Shown: positions 29,358 through 39,896, numbered from the stretch's first letter. The stretch: 64,000 nucleotides of DNA from Klebsiella spallanzanii (GCF_902158555.1 NZ_CABGGS010000004.1:124001-188000), one strand, 5' to 3'. The notes: generated by a model from the sequence alone, not told the origin. Numbers and translations: made by a program.

Positions 29358-29832
29358 TACTACGCTCCAGCACCAGCGTATTGACGGTCACCCAGCCGGG
29401 CTGCTGCGCTACGGCGGCCACCGCCAGCGTGGCGGTTGTCATCCCCGACTGTCCCAGCGCATCCAGCCATAACATCAGCGACTGGAAATCGGCGGGCTGC
29501 ACGCTGAGGCTCAGGCGAGCCCCCTGCGGCTGCAGGCGAACGATGGTGATGCCGTGGCGGGCGGCCTCGCGCATAATCACCGTCGATGGCTCTTCCTGCG
29601 CCATAGGCGGTTTCTGCTGGCTAAGCTGCCGGAGAAGCGGCGTTTGCTGGCGCATCCACTGCAGATTAGCCTGCTCTCTGGCCAGCGTTTGTCGCCATTG
29701 CGCCTCGCGGTTTTGCCACGGCTGCCATAGCGCGTAATACGCCAGGCCGATAAGCAGCATCCCCCCCATCCCCAGGAGCAGATGCTGTTCGCGGCGCGTA
29801 CGTTGTTGCCATAAGGCGAACAGATTATGCAT
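29347..29832 (-). CDS. pulM: Type II secretion assembly protein M (PulM)
   Basis: PulM (161 residues) has a short cytoplasmic end, one transmembrane segment (about 18-36) and a ferredoxin-like periplasmic domain. In the family it pairs with PulL in the inner-membrane platform. It overlaps pulL by eight bases, which fits equal synthesis of the two partners. Confidence 0.93.
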   Translation of the reverse strand: MHNLFALWQQRTRREQHLLLGMGGMLLIGLAYYALWQPWQNREAQWRQTLAREQANLQWMRQQTPLLRQLSQQKPPMAQEEPSTVIMREAARHGITIVRLQPQGARLSLSVQPADFQSLMLWLDALGQSGMTTATLAVAAVAQQPGWVTVNTLVLERSNEK

Positions 29833-31021
29833 CGTTGCCCTCCAGCGTCAGACGGCCTTCGATACCGTCGGCGCGCGGCTTCATCTCGCCGGTCTGCACG
29901 CGGAATCCCGTTCGTGCCCGGTTGCTGAACTGCTCCAGAGCCTGTGATGAAACGGCGGATATCTCCAGCTGTAGCGTGTTGCGTGTGGCATCAAAGCTTA
30001 GGGTGCGCAGGCGGATGCCCGGCGTCTCAGCGATGATTTTTTGCAACGCGCCGAGCCGTGAAATAAGTGCTGGTTGTCCCCCTGAGCTTTCCAGTTGGCG
30101 CAGATGCTGTTGCATTTGCAGCCTTGGGTTGATGACGTTTTTTTCCGCCTTAAACCACTGGCGGTAAAAATCGCGGCTGGCCTGCACGGCGTCATCGGCC
30201 TGTCGCCCCAGCGCGAGGTGATCGTCCAGGCTGTTTCCGCCCCACAGCAGCGCCAGCGCCAGCGCTGCGGCGATCGCTGGACGCCAGCGCCGGGGCGTCG
30301 GTTGACGGCGGCGTTTAGCGGCAAAATTACCCTGGCGTAAACAGATCTTGCGGGCATCCGGGTTGGTCGCCGCCAGTTGGAGCAGGTCCAGCGGCGGGAG
30401 AGGCTGCCACGGTGCGGCGATATCCGGCGGCGGCGAATAGCACGCGATCGGCGCGACGTTTTGCCAGTGGGCCAGCAGCCCGTCGAGCCATGTGGTTTCC
30501 ACCGCCATTCCGTTCCAGGTATCACAGCGAAACAGCCACTGCTCGCCGCACTGTACGGCGCTCCAGCCGGTTGTGTTCTGCGGCAGCGCGAGGATATCCG
30601 GGGTCAGAGCCAGTACGTTCAGCCCAAGCGCCTCGCACCATGCCTGCCAGGCGCGCATCTTTTCCTGCCCGACCACCGCCACGGCGCAGTCGGTTTTGTC
30701 CTGATGAAGCAGGGCAAAGTGGCTCTCTTCGACCTCCGTCGCCAGCTGTTCTTCGAGTAAAAACGCCAGCGCCTGCTGTGGTCGCCTGATGGCCCCGGCC
30801 GGCAGAGTGACGCGGTGAAACGTGCAATCGCTGGCCGGTACCAGCACCCATGCCGGATAGCGCAGCGCCAACAGGCTAAGCGTCCGGTCGCCATCATCAG
30901 GATGCCATTCTCCGGTCTGTGCCGCTTCTCCCGGCGCGACCAGCCGCCATAGCGCCGTGGAGGTATCAGGATTGAGGCGAATAATCAGCACGGCGGCGGA
31001 AGAGGTCTGGTGGTTATTCAT
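29825..31021 (-). CDS. pulL: Type II secretion platform protein L (PulL)
   Basis: PulL links the PulE ATPase to the membrane platform. The 398-residue protein has an actin-like cytoplasmic domain (about 1-235), one transmembrane segment (248-263, AIAAALALALLWGG) after a basic stretch, and a small periplasmic domain. It overlaps pulK by eight bases and pulM by eight. Confidence 0.93.
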   Translation of the reverse strand: MNNHQTSSAAVLIIRLNPDTSTALWRLVAPGEAAQTGEWHPDDGDRTLSLLALRYPAWVLVPASDCTFHRVTLPAGAIRRPQQALAFLLEEQLATEVEESHFALLHQDKTDCAVAVVGQEKMRAWQAWCEALGLNVLALTPDILALPQNTTGWSAVQCGEQWLFRCDTWNGMAVETTWLDGLLAHWQNVAPIACYSPPPDIAAPWQPLPPLDLLQLAATNPDARKICLRQGNFAAKRRRQPTPRRWRPAIAAALALALLWGGNSLDDHLALGRQADDAVQASRDFYRQWFKAEKNVINPRLQMQQHLRQLESSGGQPALISRLGALQKIIAETPGIRLRTLSFDATRNTLQLEISAVSSQALEQFSNRARTGFRVQTGEMKPRADGIEGRLTLEGNDA

Positions 31022-31994
31022 CGGCTACCCAATAGATTCCGTAGCGCCGTTGAACGACGCTGAAGGTTCGCCCCTGTTTTTGCAGGAGGCTACGTTGTTG
31101 ATAGCGAGCGTTGCCCATCACCACGCTGAAGGTGGCGATAAAACGCTCGCTGTGTACTGCCAGCCACGGGCGCGCGGTGGCGGTATCGGTTTTTTGTAAT
31201 GTCGGCTGCGACAGAAAGGCGGCGACGCTGCTCCAGCCCGTCGACGCGCGGGTTTGCAGCAGTTGCTGCGCCTCGGGGACGGTGAGTTCCGATGGGAATA
31301 GCGCCGCCAGCAGCGCGGCCTGAGCAGGCTTCAGGGTGTTGATATTCACCTGCAGCGCGTCGTCCGTCAGGGCGCAAACATAGGGCAACAGGCGCTGATA
31401 GAGCGCCGCGTCCATCCCGGCCAGCAGGCGCAGTTCGCTCACATCCTGTAACGGCTGATTCCCGGTCAGGTAACCGGGGGATTGCGCCATATACACTTCG
31501 TCCTCCGCGCCGTTCAGCAGCGGCTCGCGATTGCTGTCGACCCAGTCGCGCAGGGCGGCGGTGAGCTGTAGCGCCCGCAAGGGTTCGCTACCGAGATTTT
31601 CCAGCAGCCGGGTAAAGACCTGCGCGGGATAAGGCATTTCGGTGCTTTCATCGCCGTTGAGTTGGTTAATGGCGTTAAGATTGAAGCAGGCCTGGGCGTC
31701 GGTAATGGTGGCGTAAATCTCGCCGTCATTGACCGTAAAGCGGCGTCCCTGCTGGGCCCAGTTCTGCGCCAGATGGGTTTGGTTCGGCGAGTCGAGCGCG
31801 TCGCGTTGCAGCAGCGCCGCCGCCATGGTTTCCGCCCCCAGCGCGTACCATTTGGCCTGTAGATTATCGAGGGTGGTGGCGGTCTGCTGATACATTTGCG
31901 CGCTGCGCTCGGTCATGGCGCTCGCCAGCACCATCATCAGGGCAAGGATCAGCAGCACCATAAGCAGGGCGACGCCGCGCTGGCGGTTGTTCAT
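31014..31994 (-). CDS. pulK: Minor pseudopilin PulK
   Basis: PulK caps the pseudopilus tip with PulI and PulJ. The 326-residue product starts MNNRQRG, with the prepilin cut after Gly7, then VALLMVLLILALMM. As usual for GspK, the Glu at +5 is missing (Met instead), and the protein is larger than other pseudopilins. I chose ATG 31994, which overlaps pulJ by four bases; a longer reading from 32099 lies inside pulJ. Confidence 0.94.
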   Translation of the reverse strand: MNNRQRGVALLMVLLILALMMVLASAMTERSAQMYQQTATTLDNLQAKWYALGAETMAAALLQRDALDSPNQTHLAQNWAQQGRRFTVNDGEIYATITDAQACFNLNAINQLNGDESTEMPYPAQVFTRLLENLGSEPLRALQLTAALRDWVDSNREPLLNGAEDEVYMAQSPGYLTGNQPLQDVSELRLLAGMDAALYQRLLPYVCALTDDALQVNINTLKPAQAALLAALFPSELTVPEAQQLLQTRASTGWSSVAAFLSQPTLQKTDTATARPWLAVHSERFIATFSVVMGNARYQQRSLLQKQGRTFSVVQRRYGIYWVADE

Positions 31995-32587
31995 TGGCTG
32001 CCCCCCGGCGTGAGCAGAAACAGCCGCCTGATTTCGCCGTATTGCTCCAGCGTCAGGGTCACTTCCAGCCCCTGCGGCAGCGTCTGCGGCTGCTGCCATT
32101 CATCCTGCCAGCGGCCGCTGGCGTAAAAGCGCAGACGGAAGGCCTGAACGCCGCGCTGGACTACGGTTACCGTGGGTTGGCTGCCGGGCAGAGGGTCCTG
32201 CTGATCGTAGCTCAGGCGCTCCAGGTTGTTCCCGCGCAGACGGTAGCTGACGTTCTGAATTTCCGAACGCGGCAGCATCCCCAGCGGGTTGGGCCAGCCG
32301 TTGCGGCTAAAGGCAATCGCCCAGTCATCGCTGCTCAATTGAAAGCGTCCGGCAAAAAACAGGCTCGCGCTGTCGCGGCTGCGGCGGGGAATGATTTGGC
32401 TGAAATCTGCCGCCATCTGGCTGAAGGTTTGCTGTAACGCCTGCATGCGCCCGCTCTTATCACGGGTGAGCGTATCGGCGCGCATCACGTTTTGCAGCAC
32501 CGTTATGGCAGCGACGCTGAGCGCGGCGAGGATCGCCAGCGCCAGCAGCATTTCGACGAGGGTGAAACCGCGCGAGCGTTGAATCAT
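31991..32587 (-). CDS. pulJ: Minor pseudopilin PulJ
   Basis: The 198-residue protein has the prepilin leader MIQRSRG, then FTLVEMLLALAILAAL with Glu at +5. It joins PulI and PulK to start pseudopilus assembly. ATGA overlaps link it with pulI and pulK. Confidence 0.95.
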   Translation of the reverse strand: MIQRSRGFTLVEMLLALAILAALSVAAITVLQNVMRADTLTRDKSGRMQALQQTFSQMAADFSQIIPRRSRDSASLFFAGRFQLSSDDWAIAFSRNGWPNPLGMLPRSEIQNVSYRLRGNNLERLSYDQQDPLPGSQPTVTVVQRGVQAFRLRFYASGRWQDEWQQPQTLPQGLEVTLTLEQYGEIRRLFLLTPGGSQ

Positions 32588-32949
32588 GGCTGGGTTACAT
32601 AGGTGCGCAGCGAAGAGAGCGGAGTCTTATCGCTTTTAGCATGACGAACCTCGACGTCCAGCGCCCGAAGCTGCGGCAGGTCGGTTTCCACTCCCTGCCA
32701 GCGAATATGCCAGCTGACGCCCGCCGCCTGCACGGTGGTTTCTGACCAGCTCAGCGCCGGAAAGCGATTCTCCAGCCGTAGCTGCACCAGCTGATTATCC
32801 GCCAGCCAGCTGGCAAGGGTCTTCTCTTCCATCCGCCCCAGTTGGCGGGTTTGCTGGAGCGTCGCCTGCATCACCGCCAGCCCGGCGAGGGCGAACACCA
32901 CCAGCGCAACCATCACTTCAATCAGCGTCATACCGGACTGGGGTTTCAT
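32584..32949 (-). CDS. pulI: Minor pseudopilin PulI
   Basis: The 121-residue protein has leader MKPQSG, then MTLIEVMVALVVFALAG with Glu at +5. The first mature residue is Met rather than Phe, as is common in GspI. Overlaps of four bases join it to pulH and pulJ. Confidence 0.95.
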   Translation of the reverse strand: MKPQSGMTLIEVMVALVVFALAGLAVMQATLQQTRQLGRMEEKTLASWLADNQLVQLRLENRFPALSWSETTVQAAGVSWHIRWQGVETDLPQLRALDVEVRHAKSDKTPLSSLRTYVTQP

Positions 32950-33458
32950 TGCGCCTCCTGCGATTCGGTCAGGCTTTCGCCGCGGGCATTAAACGCGATA
33001 CCCGGCGCATCGCCTATGCTGAGCTGGAACGGCGTCATTTCGCCGCCGGGGAAAATCAATACGTCGGGATTGTTGCCAGGCGTCCAGACCTCGCCCTGTG
33101 GGAAAGTAAGGTTCAGCTTGCCCTGATTGAGATTGCCCGAGGTGGCGACGCGCCCGGCCTGCAGCGGTAGCCAGCGATAGCCGTTCCAGCTGTCGCTGGC
33201 GGGTGTCGGATCGTTGTTTTCACGGGCTTGCAATACCAGGAACTGCCAGCCATCGGGATGTACCGAGACGCCAAAGAACTGGCCGGTTTGCAGTCCTCGC
33301 TGCTGGACAAAGCGCAGCTGCGCCTGAAAGCGCGTCAGCGTCTGCTCCGCACCATCGTCGCGCGAAGCCGGGAAGGCCAGCATCACCATGCCCGCGCTGA
33401 CGCCCATTAGCAGCAAAATGAGCATCATCTCCAGTAGCGTAAAGCCGCGCTGGCGCAC
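32946..33458 (-). CDS. pulH: Minor pseudopilin PulH
   Basis: The 170-residue protein has the short leader MRQRG, then FTLLEMMLILLLMGVSAG with Glu at +5. It sits between the major pseudopilin and the tip proteins in the family model. Its start shares one base with the pulG stop. Confidence 0.95.
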   Translation of the reverse strand: MRQRGFTLLEMMLILLLMGVSAGMVMLAFPASRDDGAEQTLTRFQAQLRFVQQRGLQTGQFFGVSVHPDGWQFLVLQARENNDPTPASDSWNGYRWLPLQAGRVATSGNLNQGKLNLTFPQGEVWTPGNNPDVLIFPGGEMTPFQLSIGDAPGIAFNARGESLTESQEAQ

Positions 33459-33880
33459 TATTTCTTCCCGATAGTCCAGTTGCCGATATCATCATTGCTC
33501 TCCGGGACGCCGTCCGGCCCGAGGCTGAAAATATCCACCTGTCCGTGCTGACCGGGGCTTAACAACTGGTAATCGCCGCCCCACGGGTCCTGCGGTAGGC
33601 GGCGAATATAGCCGCCCTCCGGATAGTTGCGCGCGTGCGGCTCGGCGGACGGTGCGGTGACCAGCGCCTGCAGCCCCTGTTCAGTGCTTGGATAGCGGCT
33701 GTTGTCCAGTTTGTACATGTCCAGCGCCCCTTCGAGCGCGACAAGGTCGCTGACCACTTTTTGTCGGTCGGCCTTTTCCTTATTGCCCATCAGGTTGGGC
33801 ACCACCAGGCTGGCGAGCACGCCGAGGATGACAATCACCACCATAATTTCCAGTAAGGTGAATCCGCGCTGTCGTTGCAT
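33458..33880 (-). CDS. pulG: Major pseudopilin PulG
   Basis: PulG forms the helical pseudopilus that drives secretion. The 140-residue preprotein starts MQRQRG, cut before FTLLEIMVVIVILGVLASLV with Glu at +5. The globular end has the calcium-site region seen in the family (SLGPDGVPESNDDIGNW). I prefer ATG 33880 over 33892, since it gives the known PulG start. There is a 20-base gap after pulF. Confidence 0.96.
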   Translation of the reverse strand: MQRQRGFTLLEIMVVIVILGVLASLVVPNLMGNKEKADRQKVVSDLVALEGALDMYKLDNSRYPSTEQGLQALVTAPSAEPHARNYPEGGYIRRLPQDPWGGDYQLLSPGQHGQVDIFSLGPDGVPESNDDIGNWTIGKK

Positions 33881-33900
33881 ATTTTTCTCCATTAGAACAA

Positions 33901-35109
33901 TTACATACTCATCAGGGTATTGAGTTGCAGTATCGGTTGCAGGATGGCGAGGACGATAAACAGCACCATTCCGGCCATCGCCACCACCAACAGGGGTTCA
34001 AACAGGCTGAGCGCCAGCTGGATTTGCGCGCTCAGCTCCCGGTCCTGATTATCCGCCGCGCGCTCCAGCATGCCGTTGAGCTCGCCGCTCTGTTCGCCGC
34101 TGGCGACCATGTAGCGCATCATCGGCGGGAAAAGCTGGGTCATTTCGAGGGCGCGGTGCAGGCTGACCCCTTCGCGAACCGCGTCGCTGGCGGCTTCCAG
34201 CTGGCGCTTCGCCCAGGCATTGCTGAGCACTTCCGCGCTGATGCGCATCGCCAGCAGCAGCGGAACGGCGCTGGCGTTGAGAATGCTCAGGGTACGGGCG
34301 TAGCGGGCGCTGTTGACGCTGCGCGCGACCCGGCCAATCAGCGGCAGGCGCAGCAGCTGTTTATGCCAGGCCAGCCGCTTTGCGGGCTGACGCAGCAGGT
34401 AGCGCAGCAGCAGAATGACCAGCATAATGACCAGCAGCAGCCATGGACCGGCGGTGCGAACCAGGTCGCTCATCGCCATCAGCAGGCGGGTGGAAAACGG
34501 TAACGCCTGTTTGAGGTGGATAAACTGGTCGACGACTTTCGGCACCACCGTCGAGAGCAGGATCACAATCACGCTGACGGCAACAAAGGTCAGCACGATG
34601 GGGTAAATCATCGCCTGCAGCAGTTTGGCGCGAAGCTGCTGGCGCTGTTCGGTGTAATCCGCCAGCCGGTTCAGCACGCCGTCGAGGTGGCCCGAGGCTT
34701 CCCCGGCGGCGACCATCGCGCAGTAGAGCGCGTCGAAACAGCCTGGATAGCCGCGCATGGCTTCCGCCAGGGAATGGCCTTCCAGCACTTTGCCGCGCAC
34801 CCCGGCGATAATCGTTTTTAGCTGCGGTTTCTCACACTGCTGGGCCACCGCATCGAGCGCTTTTTCCAGCGGGATAGCGGCGGCGACCAGGGTTGCCAGC
34901 TGGCGGGTCAGCAGGGCGAGATCGCTTGCGCTCGTGCGGCGGATAAAGCGTGGACGTCCGCTGCTGCTGTTGGTTGTCGGGTCGACTTCCAACGCCAGCC
35001 AGCCTTGCTCCCGCAGCAGCTGGCGCGCGTGGCGGGCGGAGTCAGCCTGCTGGACGCCGCGCCGGGTTTTGCCGTTTTCGTCGAGGGCCTGGTAACGAAA
35101 AAGCGCCAT
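33901..35109 (-). CDS. pulF: Type II secretion inner-membrane protein F (PulF)
   Basis: PulF is the polytopic core of the inner-membrane platform. The 402-residue protein has two related cytoplasmic domains, each followed by membrane segments (about 170-190, 220-238 and 375-395). The motif [12 protein letters not shown] and, in the second half, [13 protein letters not shown] are typical of GspF. Only one base separates it from pulE. Confidence 0.95.
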   Translation of the reverse strand: MALFRYQALDENGKTRRGVQQADSARHARQLLREQGWLALEVDPTTNSSSGRPRFIRRTSASDLALLTRQLATLVAAAIPLEKALDAVAQQCEKPQLKTIIAGVRGKVLEGHSLAEAMRGYPGCFDALYCAMVAAGEASGHLDGVLNRLADYTEQRQQLRAKLLQAMIYPIVLTFVAVSVIVILLSTVVPKVVDQFIHLKQALPFSTRLLMAMSDLVRTAGPWLLLVIMLVILLLRYLLRQPAKRLAWHKQLLRLPLIGRVARSVNSARYARTLSILNASAVPLLLAMRISAEVLSNAWAKRQLEAASDAVREGVSLHRALEMTQLFPPMMRYMVASGEQSGELNGMLERAADNQDRELSAQIQLALSLFEPLLVVAMAGMVLFIVLAILQPILQLNTLMSM

Positions 35110-35110
35110 C

Positions 35111-36604
35111 TCAGGAGGCCTCCGTGGTCTGCTGCTCGGTGACTCTGAGTACCTCTTGCCAACTGGTGATCCCAGCCAGCGCTTTTTCCCGCCCGGAGTG
35201 GCGCAGGGTCGTATAGTCCGCCCCCAACTGTTGGATCAGCGTGACCTCGTTTTCACCGCGGTGGATAGCCATGCGCACACGATCGTCCACCAGCAGCAGC
35301 TCGTGAATGCCGATGCGCCCGCGATAGCCGGTAAAACCGCACTCGGCGCAGCCCTGAGGCCGCCAAAGCGCCGTGCCGGGGGCGATATTCATTTGACGAG
35401 CGGTGTCGGCATTCGCCGGTTCCTGCTGGCGGCAGTGCGGGCACAGTCGGCGCACCAGCCGCTGCGACATCACCGCCAGCAGAGAGGTGGAGAGCAGAAA
35501 AGGCTCCACGCCCATATCCTGCAAGCGCGAGATAGCGCCCAGCGCGCTGTTGGTGTGTAACGTCGAGAGCACCAGATGGCCGGTTAGCGAGGCCTGGACG
35601 GCAATTTGCGCCGTTTCGCCATCGCGGATTTCACCCACCAGCACCACGTCGGGATCCTGGCGCAAGATGGCGCGCAGCCCACGGGCAAAGGTCATATCGA
35701 CTTTACTGTTAACCTGGGTCTGACCGATGCCCTCCAGCTCGTATTCGATAGGGTCTTCAATGGTCATGATGTTGCGCTCGCGGGCATCAAGGCGGCTTAG
35801 CGCGGCGTAAAGGGTGGTGCTTTTACCGGAGCCGGTAGGCCCGGTGACCAGCACGATGCCGTGCGGGCTGGCGATCAGCCCATCCACCTGCTGAAGCAGG
35901 GCGGGCGACATTCCAAGGGTCAGCAGATCGAGATTAACGCTGTTCTTGTCGAGCAGGCGCAGCACCACGCGCTCGCCATAGCTTGAAGGCAGCGTAGAGA
36001 CGCGCACGTCGACGGCCCGTCCGCCGATGCGCAGCGCCATGCGTCCGTCCTGAGGAATGCGTTTTTCGGCGATATCGAGGCTTGCCATCACCTTAATGCG
36101 CGAGATCAGCAGCGCGGCGAGACGGCGCTGGGGGCGCAGGATTTCGCGCAGCACGCCGTCGACGCGAAAGCGAATTTGCAGATGGCGTTCATAGGTTTCA
36201 ATATGAATATCCGAGGCTTTCTCTTTGATGGCCTCGGTGAGCATGGCGTTAATCAGGCGAATAATCGGCGCGTCGTCTTCGCTATCCAGCAGGTCGTCGG
36301 TGTCCGGCAGCTCTTCGGCAAGGGTGTATAAATCCAGTTCGTTGCCGATATCGGCCATCATCCGTCGTGCCTCAGCGGAATCGCGCTGATAGCTCAGCAC
36401 CAACAGCTTTTCGAACGCCTCTTCCTCCAGGCTTTCGAGGCTGAACGGCATCGCGGCGACCCGTCGGGCTTCCAGCAGCGCCTGCGGCGCGGTGGCGGCG
36501 AGGCAGAAAACCTCGCAACTTTCGCCGTTGCTCAACAGCATCACGTTATGCGTGCGGGCGTAGCTGAAAGGCAGCAGCGGGCGTCGCTCAGCGGCGGGCG
36601 TCAT
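35111..36604 (-). CDS. pulE: Type II secretion ATPase PulE
   Basis: PulE powers pseudopilus assembly from the cytoplasm. The 497-residue protein has Walker [10 protein letters not shown] (255-263), an Asp box, a Walker B region [13 protein letters not shown] (about 321-333), a His box LVLSTLHTN, and the tetracysteine zinc site C388, C391, C419, C422. It overlaps pulD by four bases. Confidence 0.96.
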   Translation of the reverse strand: MTPAAERRPLLPFSYARTHNVMLLSNGESCEVFCLAATAPQALLEARRVAAMPFSLESLEEEAFEKLLVLSYQRDSAEARRMMADIGNELDLYTLAEELPDTDDLLDSEDDAPIIRLINAMLTEAIKEKASDIHIETYERHLQIRFRVDGVLREILRPQRRLAALLISRIKVMASLDIAEKRIPQDGRMALRIGGRAVDVRVSTLPSSYGERVVLRLLDKNSVNLDLLTLGMSPALLQQVDGLIASPHGIVLVTGPTGSGKSTTLYAALSRLDARERNIMTIEDPIEYELEGIGQTQVNSKVDMTFARGLRAILRQDPDVVLVGEIRDGETAQIAVQASLTGHLVLSTLHTNSALGAISRLQDMGVEPFLLSTSLLAVMSQRLVRRLCPHCRQQEPANADTARQMNIAPGTALWRPQGCAECGFTGYRGRIGIHELLLVDDRVRMAIHRGENEVTLIQQLGADYTTLRHSGREKALAGITSWQEVLRVTEQQTTEAS

Positions 36605-38583
36605 AGATTCCCCCCTAAATTGAAGGCGTCGATAGCGGCGCTCACCTGGCGGAAGGCCGCGGTATCCTGGCGCGGATAGATCTCCAGCAGATCGTTACTC
36701 AGCATCGCGTCGTTGCTCTCCTTGCCACGCTGTTTGGTCTGGGCGTCGTTAAAGGCGGTGTACTGGCCGGATGATGCCTGGCGGTACTCGTCGCGGTCGC
36801 GGATCACCGTCGGGCGAATGAACAGCATCAGGTTGCGCTTGGAGACCTTTTTGCTGGTGGAGCGGAACAGCGCGCCAATCACCGGAATATCACCAAGTAA
36901 CGGGACTTTATCGGCGGTGTCGGTGACGCTTTTATCCAGCAGGCCGCCGACCACCACCGTTTCGCCGCTGCCGACCAGCACCGCGTTATTCACCGTGCGG
37001 GTGTTGAAGGTCGCGCCGAGATCCGAGCTGGTGCTGGAAGCGGCATCCGCCACGCTGGAGACCTCTTGTTCGATCTCCAGCAGCACCGAATCGCCTTCGT
37101 TGATTTGCGGCTTGACCTTCAGCTTGATGCCGACGGTTTTGCGCTCGACGGTGTTAAATATGTTGTCGCCAGAGGTGGTTTGCGAGCCGGTGAGTACCGG
37201 GACTTCCTGGCCGACGTTAAAGGTGGCTTCCATGTTGTCGAGGGTGACGATGCTCGGTGTGGCCAGAATATCGTTCTTGGTACTGCTGGAGAGGGCGGTC
37301 AGCAGCATGGCCCAGTTGCCCTGGTAGAACCCGGCGGCGATACCGTTAAAGGAGCTTAGGGCGCTGGCCAGCGAACTGGTGACGGTGCCGTCTTTGTTGT
37401 ACTGGTTCGCGCCGGCAATCACTGTCGACATCGGCAGGCCGCTGTTATTGAACTGGGTCATCCCGGCGTTTTTGTTGGCCCACTGGATGCCAAGGTTAAG
37501 ACCGTCGGCATCCTGCACTTCAGCGATAATCGCCTCCACCAGCACCTGCGGGCGGCGGATATCAAGCTGGGCAATGACTCGCTCAAGGTCGTTCATCACG
37601 TCCGGTGCGGCGGTGACAATCAGGGCGTTGGTCTGACCGTGAGCTTTGATAATGATATTTTTATCCAGCGCTGCTACCGGCTTCGCGGCCTGCTTTTCAC
37701 TCTGAATCGTGCTGCTGATGCCGGTCAGCACTTCCACCAGATCGGACGCCTTGGCGTACTTCAGGTAAATAACTTTAGTATTGCCCTGCGTCGCCTGCTG
37801 GCGGTCGAGCTGTTTAATCATCGCGATAATGCGCTGACGAGAGTTCGGTTCGCCGCTGACCAATACCGCGTTGGTGCGTTCATCCGCTACCACGTTGGCG
37901 ACCATCGAACCGGGCAGCGCCGATTTGCTGGTGTCTTTGTTGAGTTCGGTGACCAGCTTGACCACATCGGCGGCGGAGGCCCAGGAGAGGGGAACGGTCA
38001 CCACGCTGCGGTCTCCGGCGTTATCGACGCGTTCGACGATGGTCAACAGGCGCTTGATCACCGCCGCGCGGCCGGTCATCAGCAGGACGTTGGAGGGTTC
38101 GTAATGCACCACGCTGCCCGCTCCGGCGTTATCGTTAAGCTGGCGCAGCAGCGGCGCTAAATCGCGGGCGGCGACGTTGGTCAGCGGTACCACGCGGGTG
38201 ACGACTTCGTCGCCGATACCCGGTGCGGCATCGCTTGCCACCGGCACGGCGGCGGTTTTCGCATCCTTTGAACGCACCACTTTCAGCACGCCGTTATTCA
38301 TATTAATCACGGCGAAGCCGTAGACATCGAGGACGCTGAGGAAGAATTGATAATATTGCTCTTCATTGAGCATATCGTAGCTGCGCACGGTAATGGTGCC
38401 GCGCACGCTGGGGTCGATAATGACCGTCTTATTCAGGTTTTTACTCACCGTATTGATAAATTCCTGAATATCGGTTCCCTTGAAGCTGGCGGAAAACTCT
38501 TCCGCCGAGACCGGTTTGAATAATAGCGCGGCGAATATCAGCAGCGTCAGAAAAAATGTGCGGATAACGGTGGTGATGATCAA
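36601..38583 (-). CDS. pulD: Type II secretion outer-membrane secretin PulD
   Basis: PulD forms the dodeca- to pentadecameric outer-membrane channel. The 660-residue protein has a signal peptide (cut after VSA at 27), N0 to N3 periplasmic domains, and the secretin domain with VPVLTGSQ and [16 protein letters not shown]. The last 60 residues form the S-domain, which binds the pilotin PulS; it is intact here. The gene follows pulC with no gap. Confidence 0.96.
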   Translation of the reverse strand: MIITTVIRTFFLTLLIFAALLFKPVSAEEFSASFKGTDIQEFINTVSKNLNKTVIIDPSVRGTITVRSYDMLNEEQYYQFFLSVLDVYGFAVINMNNGVLKVVRSKDAKTAAVPVASDAAPGIGDEVVTRVVPLTNVAARDLAPLLRQLNDNAGAGSVVHYEPSNVLLMTGRAAVIKRLLTIVERVDNAGDRSVVTVPLSWASAADVVKLVTELNKDTSKSALPGSMVANVVADERTNAVLVSGEPNSRQRIIAMIKQLDRQQATQGNTKVIYLKYAKASDLVEVLTGISSTIQSEKQAAKPVAALDKNIIIKAHGQTNALIVTAAPDVMNDLERVIAQLDIRRPQVLVEAIIAEVQDADGLNLGIQWANKNAGMTQFNNSGLPMSTVIAGANQYNKDGTVTSSLASALSSFNGIAAGFYQGNWAMLLTALSSSTKNDILATPSIVTLDNMEATFNVGQEVPVLTGSQTTSGDNIFNTVERKTVGIKLKVKPQINEGDSVLLEIEQEVSSVADAASSTSSDLGATFNTRTVNNAVLVGSGETVVVGGLLDKSVTDTADKVPLLGDIPVIGALFRSTSKKVSKRNLMLFIRPTVIRDRDEYRQASSGQYTAFNDAQTKQRGKESNDAMLSNDLLEIYPRQDTAAFRQVSAAIDAFNLGGNL

Positions 38584-39441
38584 TTATTCATCCCTCAGGG
38601 CTAGATAAACATCGTGTTTCTGGCCGTCGCGTTCAACGGTAAGGGTTATTTCACTTAATTCCGGTAGCTGCGTTAATGCCTGCTGGGCCTGCTCTTTATC
38701 GCGTAAATCCAGGCCGTTCAGAGCAATGGCCAGATCGTTTTCATGGAGACCCACCTCGCGAAATAGCGCTGGATCTTTGCCTGGGTTCAGGCGATATCCG
38801 CTAAGTTTGTCATTGGCCATCACCGGTGAAATATTGAGGTAGTGAAGAATATTTTGTGGTTGCTTGCGCAGTTCCTGAGCCAGGTGTCGGGTTGGGGTTG
38901 TCGCGTTATTTTTTGCCGCAGTGGGTTGGTCGTTAAACAGCAGAATGGCCTCATTGCTGCCGCGGTAATTGACAATCAGGCGGTCGGGAAAAATGGCGAC
39001 GATTTTGGCCTCTCCACCCGGCGTGTTATCGCCAACGCCGAGGCTAACCTGTTGATTGCCTTTCATCATGATGGCGATAGCGCGGGACGGATCGGTGCTG
39101 GCGAGGAGGCCGGTAACGCGCAGTTTTAAAGCTGAAATAGGGGCCTGCTGAAGGTCATTAACGCTTGCGGGTGCGGCGGTTTTCTCTGCGGTGCCAAACA
39201 GCGTAAAGCGCGGAAGCTCCGCTTTAAATGGAATACCTGAAGGTGTCGTCAGGTTGATATTGGTCGATGCGGTGTCCGTAAAGTTTACCGGGAAAATTAT
39301 TTTCCATGTTAATTGAGCGAGCTGTTGGCAGAGAATTAATAATATGATGGATGTCACAATATGAGGCATGTAATTAATTATTTTTTTATTTGATATTGTT
39401 AATCTCATCACGGAATTATGCATTTTCATTCCTTTGTTCAT
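38584..39441 (-). CDS. pulC: Type II secretion protein C (PulC)
   Basis: PulC links the inner-membrane platform to PulD and helps to choose substrate. The 285-residue protein has a short cytoplasmic end, one transmembrane segment (about 28-44), the homology region (FTLFGTAEK, ALKLRVTGLLAS), and a PDZ-like C-terminal domain (SGYRLNPGKDPALFREVGL). The start is ATG 39441 with GAGGG upstream; ATG 39423 is a good second choice. It is the first gene of the pulC-O operon. Confidence 0.92.
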   Translation of the reverse strand: MNKGMKMHNSVMRLTISNKKIINYMPHIVTSIILLILCQQLAQLTWKIIFPVNFTDTASTNINLTTPSGIPFKAELPRFTLFGTAEKTAAPASVNDLQQAPISALKLRVTGLLASTDPSRAIAIMMKGNQQVSLGVGDNTPGGEAKIVAIFPDRLIVNYRGSNEAILLFNDQPTAAKNNATTPTRHLAQELRKQPQNILHYLNISPVMANDKLSGYRLNPGKDPALFREVGLHENDLAIALNGLDLRDKEQAQQALTQLPELSEITLTVERDGQKHDVYLALRDE

Positions 39442-39599
39442 TCTATTTCCCTCAGCAAAAGGTACAGCCCTACCGATATTGGTGGGGCGTTTTTTATTCT
39501 AAGTATGCTTATTGCGGGAATCTGCGTAGGTCGCTGCGAATCATAATGAGTTTCGCTATTGCGGTCGTCATTCCCTTTTTATTTTTTCTCCCCCGGCCG

Positions 39600-39631
39600 C
39601 CTACGCCCCCAGGGGATGAATGAATGGATGA
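39600..39631. promoter_or_regulatory. MalT-like boxes in the pulC-pulA control region
   Basis: Two plus-strand copies of the MalT core GGATGA lie at 39614-39619 (within GGGGATGAA) and 39626-39631, 12 bases apart. A weaker minus-strand match, GGGGCGTAGG (8 of 10 to GGGGAGGAGG), covers 39609-39600. The second box is centred about 38 bases before a start point near 39666, and a -10 TATCTA (39653-39658) fits that. pulA and pulC of K. oxytoca are known MalT/maltose genes. The rest of the 39442-39599 stretch is AT-rich and holds no gene. Confidence 0.65.
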
Positions 39632-39755
39632 TTGAACCGAAGAGAGCAAGAATATCTAATTATCGACGCTTTAAAGATATGCTCGTCATTTTTCATGGTG
39701 CTGTAATGCACTCTGAATAATTTCGTTCATAGATCACTTCATATAATTAATCAGC

Positions 39756-39882
39756 ATATACCCTAAATAATTCGAGTTGCAGGAAGGCGGCAACGCAGTG
39801 AGTCCCCAGGAGCGTACTTAAGTACGTGACTGGGGTGAGCGAGGCAGCCAACGCACATGCAACTTGAAGTATGACGGGTATT
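39756..39882. repeat. ERIC element in the pulA leader
   Basis: About 127 bases match the enterobacterial repetitive intergenic consensus. The core has CCCCAGGAGCGTACTTAAGT and then GTGACTGGGGTGAGCG. The ends form a long inverted repeat: ATACCC and GAGTTGCAG at the left pair with CAACTTGAAG and GGGTAT at the right. The element ends about 15 bases before the pulA ATG and is downstream of the MalT-type promoter, so it is transcribed in the leader. Confidence 0.9.
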
Positions 39883-39896
39883 AAAGGGACTATCGA

